In this document: positions 6,091-9,193 of the stretch, in pieces
Position numbering within the stretch: the stretch's first letter is position 1
Layout of the letters: every line of letters begins with the position of its first letter
Assembly (NCBI GenBank): GCA_900766005.1
Contig: CAAFTU010000077.1
Span: 1 to 9,193 of the forward strand
Direction of reading: 5' to 3'
DNA: 9,193 nucleotides
Source of the DNA: an uncultured Bacteroides sp.
GTDB lineage: Bacteria; Bacteroidota; Bacteroidia; Bacteroidales; Bacteroidaceae
The notes under the pieces: generated by a model
The model's database searches: none
What the model saw: only the letters and a program-made list of their open reading frames with translations
Told to the model about the DNA's origin: nothing
Translations under genes and position numbers: made by a program

Positions 6091-7800
6091 TTACTGCTTC
6101 CTCAAGGTGGGCAATGCTCCGGTGAGTTCGTAACGCCACTCTGAACCTGCGTTCTGCAAGGCGGTGTTCATGGCATCGACGGCTTTCTGCCAGGTAACGC
6201 TGGTGCCGTCCACCTTCGTAGCTTCGGGGGCGGTGCCTACCTTTTTGTAGCCGATGCCTTGTTCCTGATTGTTCTTCCAATAGCAGGCGGTCACGGTGGT
6301 GGAGTTATATCCACAAAAGCCGCCGATATACACATTGACGGTGCTACTACCTGTACTGGTTACGTTGCCCGTGGCATAGCAGGCAAGGATGCGGCTTCCT
6401 CCGTTGAATCCCACCGCACCGCCGACATCGATATTATTTTGGGAGGCTATTTCTAAGGTCACGTTGCCCGTGGCATAGCAAGCGGTCATGGTGGCATTCG
6501 AATTCGTCTGACCTGCCACGCCGCCGACATCGACCATTCCCTTCACTGTGGCAGATGAACTGCATCCGGTGATGGAACCGCCCCATTGAGCACCCACCAC
6601 ACCGCCGACGTACACCGTGCCGCTGACGCTGCCCGACACCGAGCAGTTTTCAATAGTGCCCCGGCTAAATCCTGCCACGCCGCCAGCCTGGCTCGACCCG
6701 TTATTGCTTGTTATCAGTACGCCCTCCATCACCACGTTCTTCACCGTACCGGCATTACCGATATAGCCGAACAGACCCGCATATTTGTCATTTGTCGTAA
6801 CGGTCAGCCCCGTGATGGTATGGCCGCCGCCGTCAAAGGTGCCCGTGTATGAGTTTTTGAAGCTTGTGCCTATCGGCGTCCAGCCTTTGCCCGTGAGGTC
6901 AATGTTTTTGTCGAGGGTAATGTTAATGTCGGTCTTACCTCCGTTCACTAAATCGGCTACATGCATCAGGCCATCGGCGGATGTCACGGTGTAGCTGCCG
7001 TTGCCCTCTATGGTATATCCCGGGTCTTTTGCCGCAGTGAGGGAGACTGTGTAGGTATATTCACCGCCCGCCTGCCAGTCGGTAGCATTCTTCATCTTAT
7101 AAACGAAGGTCTTGCCGTTAGTGAAGGTGCTGGTAATGAAGGTCGTGCCAGCTGCCACACTTTGCGGGGCTACAAGAGCGGTGTAGGTGTTGCTGCCCTT
7201 GTCATACGGGGTGATTTCGGCTGGGTTGTCGCCTTCGGTGGAGAGCCCCGTCAGCTGCACGGATGCCAGCCCCTCGGTGTAGTCCGTCAGAACGATGGTC
7301 ACTCGCGCCGTGCGGTGGGTGAAGCGGAGCGTGGGGCTACCGTAGGTCACCGTCTGTCCGTCGGCTACGATGAGGTCGCTGCCCTCGAAGTCTTTCCGGG
7401 CACTTTGGTTGGCTTTTACCTTCACAGCAGAAGGGGTTGTCTCGCCAGCGGTGTAGGGCCACCACGCTGTGACGGTGATGTCTTTGCGGTTGGTCCAGTA
7501 GTGCGGGTCGGTGGAGGTCAGCGTGGCGCTGGCGGGGTCGGCGGTGGAGGGCGTCACGTTGTACGTCTTCACCGTGCCGTCCATCAGGACTGCCACGCTC
7601 TGCACACCCTCCCAGTCGCCGTCCACGGTGGAACGGGTATTGGCGATGGCTGTCGCAGCGGGGTTCAGCCCCGTGGCGGTAAAGACGATGGGTGTGCCTT
7701 CCGCCCCTTCCGGCAGGAAGCCCGCTTCGTCCTGCGTGCAGGCGGCAATGCCGAGCAGCAGGGCTATGGCTGCAGATGTATGGATGATTGTTCGTTTCAT
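6091..7800 (-). CDS. Fimbrillin-like lipoprotein with GLUG repeats
   Basis: A 569-residue surface lipoprotein. Residues 1-20 are a lipoprotein signal peptide (MKRT, hydrophobic core, lipobox IAAC with acylated C21), followed by TQDE, which resembles the acidic surface-export signals of Bacteroidetes lipoproteins. Residues about 36-255 form a fimbrillin/Mfa-like domain with the family-typical DPHYWTNRKDITVTAWWPY (98-116) and FTHRTARVTI (160-169). Residues about 262-335 lead into the repeat domain (NIDLTGKGWTPIG, FDGGGHTITGL), and 341-509 hold about six GLUG-type repeats. The C-terminus repeats a motif shared with the upstream paralog (ATKVDGTSVTWQKAVDAMNT, 527-546). Proteins of this kind serve as pilus tip or surface adhesin subunits; the ligand is unknown. 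It follows its paralog by 22 nt. The ATG at 7800 is fixed by the signal peptide. Confidence 0.85.
   Translation of the reverse strand: MKRTIIHTSAAIALLLGIAACTQDEAGFLPEGAEGTPIVFTATGLNPAATAIANTRSTVDGDWEGVQSVAVLMDGTVKTYNVTPSTADPASATLTSTDPHYWTNRKDITVTAWWPYTAGETTPSAVKVKANQSARKDFEGSDLIVADGQTVTYGSPTLRFTHRTARVTIVLTDYTEGLASVQLTGLSTEGDNPAEITPYDKGSNTYTALVAPQSVAAGTTFITSTFTNGKTFVYKMKNATDWQAGGEYTYTVSLTAAKDPGYTIEGNGSYTVTSADGLMHVADLVNGGKTDINITLDKNIDLTGKGWTPIGTSFKNSYTGTFDGGGHTITGLTVTTNDKYAGLFGYIGNAGTVKNVVMEGVLITSNNGSSQAGGVAGFSRGTIENCSVSGSVSGTVYVGGVVGAQWGGSITGCSSSATVKGMVDVGGVAGQTNSNATMTACYATGNVTLEIASQNNIDVGGAVGFNGGSRILACYATGNVTSTGSSTVNVYIGGFCGYNSTTVTACYWKNNQEQGIGYKKVGTAPEATKVDGTSVTWQKAVDAMNTALQNAGSEWRYELTGALPTLRKQ
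6160..6222 (-). repeat. Direct repeat, downstream copy
   Basis: A 63-nt block near the 3' end of the lipoprotein gene, similar without gaps to 7892-7954 in the upstream paralog. It encodes the shared ATKVDG-x-x-V-x-WQ-x-AVD-x-MNTAL motif. It shows that the two genes arose by tandem duplication and gives a possible site for recombination between them. Confidence 0.75.
6274..6780 (-). repeat. Array of GLUG-type repeats
   Basis: Six degenerate repeats of about 22-33 residues in the lipoprotein, at residues about 341-362, 372-395, 398-421, 425-448, 458-481 and 492-509. Each has a [AV]GG-V-G or GLFGY core and most then carry a strand such as ACYATGNVT. The fourth and fifth share ACYATGNVT exactly and the last ends ACYW, so they look like recent duplications. 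Such arrays can gain or lose units by recombination. Confidence 0.75.
7492..7510 (-). repeat. 19-bp identical repeat, downstream copy
   Basis: Nineteen bases identical to 9071-9089 in the upstream paralog, encoding part of the DPHYWT motif of the fimbrillin-like domain. It supports tandem duplication. Confidence 0.8.
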
Positions 7801-7822
7801 GATGCGTGTTGTTTAGGGTTCG

Positions 7823-9193
7823 TTATTGTTTCTTTTGCAATACGGGCAGACCGTCGGTGCCGAGTACCCACTGGTAGTCGCCAGCGGTGAGGGCGGTGTT
7901 CATGCCGTCGACGGCTGTCTGCCATTTCACTGTCGCGCCGTCCACCTTCGTGGCATCTACCTTTTCTCCATGATTATGGAATACTCCTTGCCCGACATTG
8001 CCTCCCCAATAACAGGAAGTTATAATTTTGTAGTTATAACGCACTATAGCTCCGGATTCATACTCTTTCAATGTGCCGTCGAACCAGCAAGCGGTGATTC
8101 TGCCATAATTTAAATCGGCTATACCACAAGTTCTACCATATGCAGAAATTTTTCCCGTCACAGAGCAGGCAATGATTTGGCCATTATTTTGCTCCACTAT
8201 TCCAGCTGCTGATCCACTATTGCCATACAGATTCACATCTATGAGTTGTAAGTTCTTTATCACTCCACGTTCATTTAATAATCCAAAAAGTTCAGTAGTC
8301 TCTGCTGAAAAGTTTAATCCCGTAATGCGGTGTCCCTGCCCATTAAAGACGCCGGAGTAGCCTGGCCATGTGCCTATCCGTGTCCATTCCCTACCCGTCA
8401 GGTCGATGTCGGCGGTGAGGGTGCAATTTATCGATTCATCTTTTTGTACGGCTTTGTTCCATGCCAGCAAGCCGTCGGCGTTATAGACCGTGTAACTGCC
8501 GTCGTTCTGTATAGAATAACCCAAATCCTCAGCCTCACCGCTCTCGCTGCCACCGTCAGCCCAGTCACCGATAGTGCAGCCATCTAATGTCAGGCCAGTG
8601 GCGTTCACCTTAACGGTATATTTATAGCGACTGCCTGCTGCCAACACGACGTTGTTCTGCGGACGGAAGTAGAAGGTGCCGCTGCCGAGTTCCACCCGGA
8701 TGAACTGCTTGCCTGCCGCAACGGTCTGCGGGGCGGTCAGTGCCTCGTAGGTGTTGCCGCTTGCATTGTAAGTCTTGATGGCGGTCGGGTTGCCGTTATC
8801 GGCAGACAGGCTTACGAGGCTCACCGTGGCACCGGCGACGCTCGTGAATCCCGTGCCGGGCTTCAGATCGATTGCCACGCGTGCCGTGCGGTGGGTAAAT
8901 TCAAGTGTCGGGTCGTCAAATTTCACCGTCTGGTTTTCGGCAGAGATGAAGTCGCTGTTCTGGAAGTCAGCCAATTGGCTCTGGTCTTCAGCCACCTTCA
9001 CGGCAGGCATCTGGGTGATGTCGGCATTATCGAAGGGCCACCATGCCGATACGGTAATCGGGTCGCGGCTGGTCCAGTAGTGCGGGTCGTTCTCGCGTGA
9101 GAGTGTGGCACTCTTGAAATCGGTAGAAGCCGTTACGGTGTATTCCTTTACCGCATCGCCCGTCTTGAGTGCCACGGAAGTGACGCCCTGCCA
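7823..9193 (-). CDS. Fimbrillin-like GLUG protein, N-terminus outside window
   Basis: An open frame of 456 codons that runs off the right edge; signal peptide and first part are missing. A GTG at 9175 could be taken as a start, but the six codons before it (WQGVTS) match WEGVQS of the downstream paralog, so the gene continues. Seen here (W at 9193 = 1): the fimbrillin-like part with DPHYWTSRDPITVSAWWPF (36-54) and FTHRTARVAI (99-108), a bridging part with DIDLTGREWTRIG (262-274), then a GLUG-like domain (about 282-395) with degenerate units such as ELFGLLNERGVIKNLQL and GIADLNYGRITACW, and the shared C-terminal ATKVDGATVKWQTAVDGMNT (414-433). It is probably a surface lipoprotein like its paralog. 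The GLUG part (about 7970-8330) is strikingly AT-richer than the rest of the gene, suggesting a swapped module. Confidence 0.85.
   Translation of the reverse strand, partial: WQGVTSVALKTGDAVKEYTVTASTDFKSATLSRENDPHYWTSRDPITVSAWWPFDNADITQMPAVKVAEDQSQLADFQNSDFISAENQTVKFDDPTLEFTHRTARVAIDLKPGTGFTSVAGATVSLVSLSADNGNPTAIKTYNASGNTYEALTAPQTVAAGKQFIRVELGSGTFYFRPQNNVVLAAGSRYKYTVKVNATGLTLDGCTIGDWADGGSESGEAEDLGYSIQNDGSYTVYNADGLLAWNKAVQKDESINCTLTADIDLTGREWTRIGTWPGYSGVFNGQGHRITGLNFSAETTELFGLLNERGVIKNLQLIDVNLYGNSGSAAGIVEQNNGQIIACSVTGKISAYGRTCGIADLNYGRITACWFDGTLKEYESGAIVRYNYKIITSCYWGGNVGQGVFHNHGEKVDATKVDGATVKWQTAVDGMNTALTAGDYQWVLGTDGLPVLQKKQ
7892..7954 (-). repeat. Direct repeat, upstream copy
   Basis: Partner of the block at 6160-6222, with the same length and order and scattered base differences. 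It encodes the conserved C-terminal motif of the GLUG protein. Confidence 0.75.
9071..9089 (-). repeat. 19-bp identical repeat, upstream copy
   Basis: Identical to 7492-7510. It encodes part of the DPHYWT motif. Confidence 0.8.

Noticed and set aside
6017..6280. Minus-strand frame of 87 codons overlapping the lipoprotein gene
   Set aside because: Another frame of the lipoprotein 3' end with an Arg/His-rich product; it only happens to end at the start of the 47-residue ORF.
6961..7890. Long open frame on the plus strand (309 codons)
   Set aside because: It is antisense to the GLUG lipoprotein, whose signal peptide, motifs and repeats are clear; the plus-strand product has low-complexity Gly/Val/Arg content and no domain. 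A GC-rich shadow.
7823..9175. GTG at 9175 as the start of the upstream GLUG gene
   Set aside because: The codons before it continue the homology with the paralog, and no signal peptide follows the GTG; the gene simply runs off the window.

Overview
The window looks like part of an integrative conjugative element, or a chromosomal island derived from one, in a Bacteroidales bacterium (Bacteroides, Parabacteroides or a relative). The evidence is an RteA/RteB-type two-component pair as known from CTnDOT-family conjugative transposons, fimbrillin-like GLUG lipoproteins, mostly A/T-rich start regions without Shine-Dalgarno sequences, and one Bacteroides-type -7 promoter element. Every convincing gene is on the minus strand, so transcription runs from the right end to the left end.

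Right part (6091-9193): two tandem paralogous surface proteins, each with a fimbrillin-like N-terminal half and a C-terminal half of GLUG-type repeats. The upstream one is cut by the window edge. The downstream one has an intact lipoprotein signal peptide. Both are GC-richer than the rest, apart from an AT-rich patch inside the GLUG part of the upstream gene.

Middle part (4042-6017): a tightly packed cluster of accessory genes. In transcription order these are a 47-residue ORF with a perfect AGGAGG, a short DUF2589-family gene split into two frames at a run of eight A, a full-length DUF2589-family gene, and a 197-residue AT-rich gene. The last carries an SGC-x14-H motif with the spacing of the catalytic Cys/His pair of CNF1/DNT-type deamidases. 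This cluster is the best candidate for an undescribed system: two related DUF2589 proteins plus a possible Cys-His enzyme.

Left part (229-4012): a 42-codon ORF that copies the N-terminal membrane segment of the kinase behind it, then a hybrid sensor kinase (RteA-like) whose end overlaps by 20 nt a sigma-54-type response regulator (RteB-like). In CTnDOT tetQ precedes rteA; here the accessory cluster takes that place. Gaps from 6017 down to 229 are at most about 30 nt, so co-transcription of cargo and regulators is plausible.

Left end (1-228): no gene. It holds a strong multi-stem inverted-repeat element (7-102) and a promoter-like -7 element (189-196, minus strand) that would drive transcription into it.
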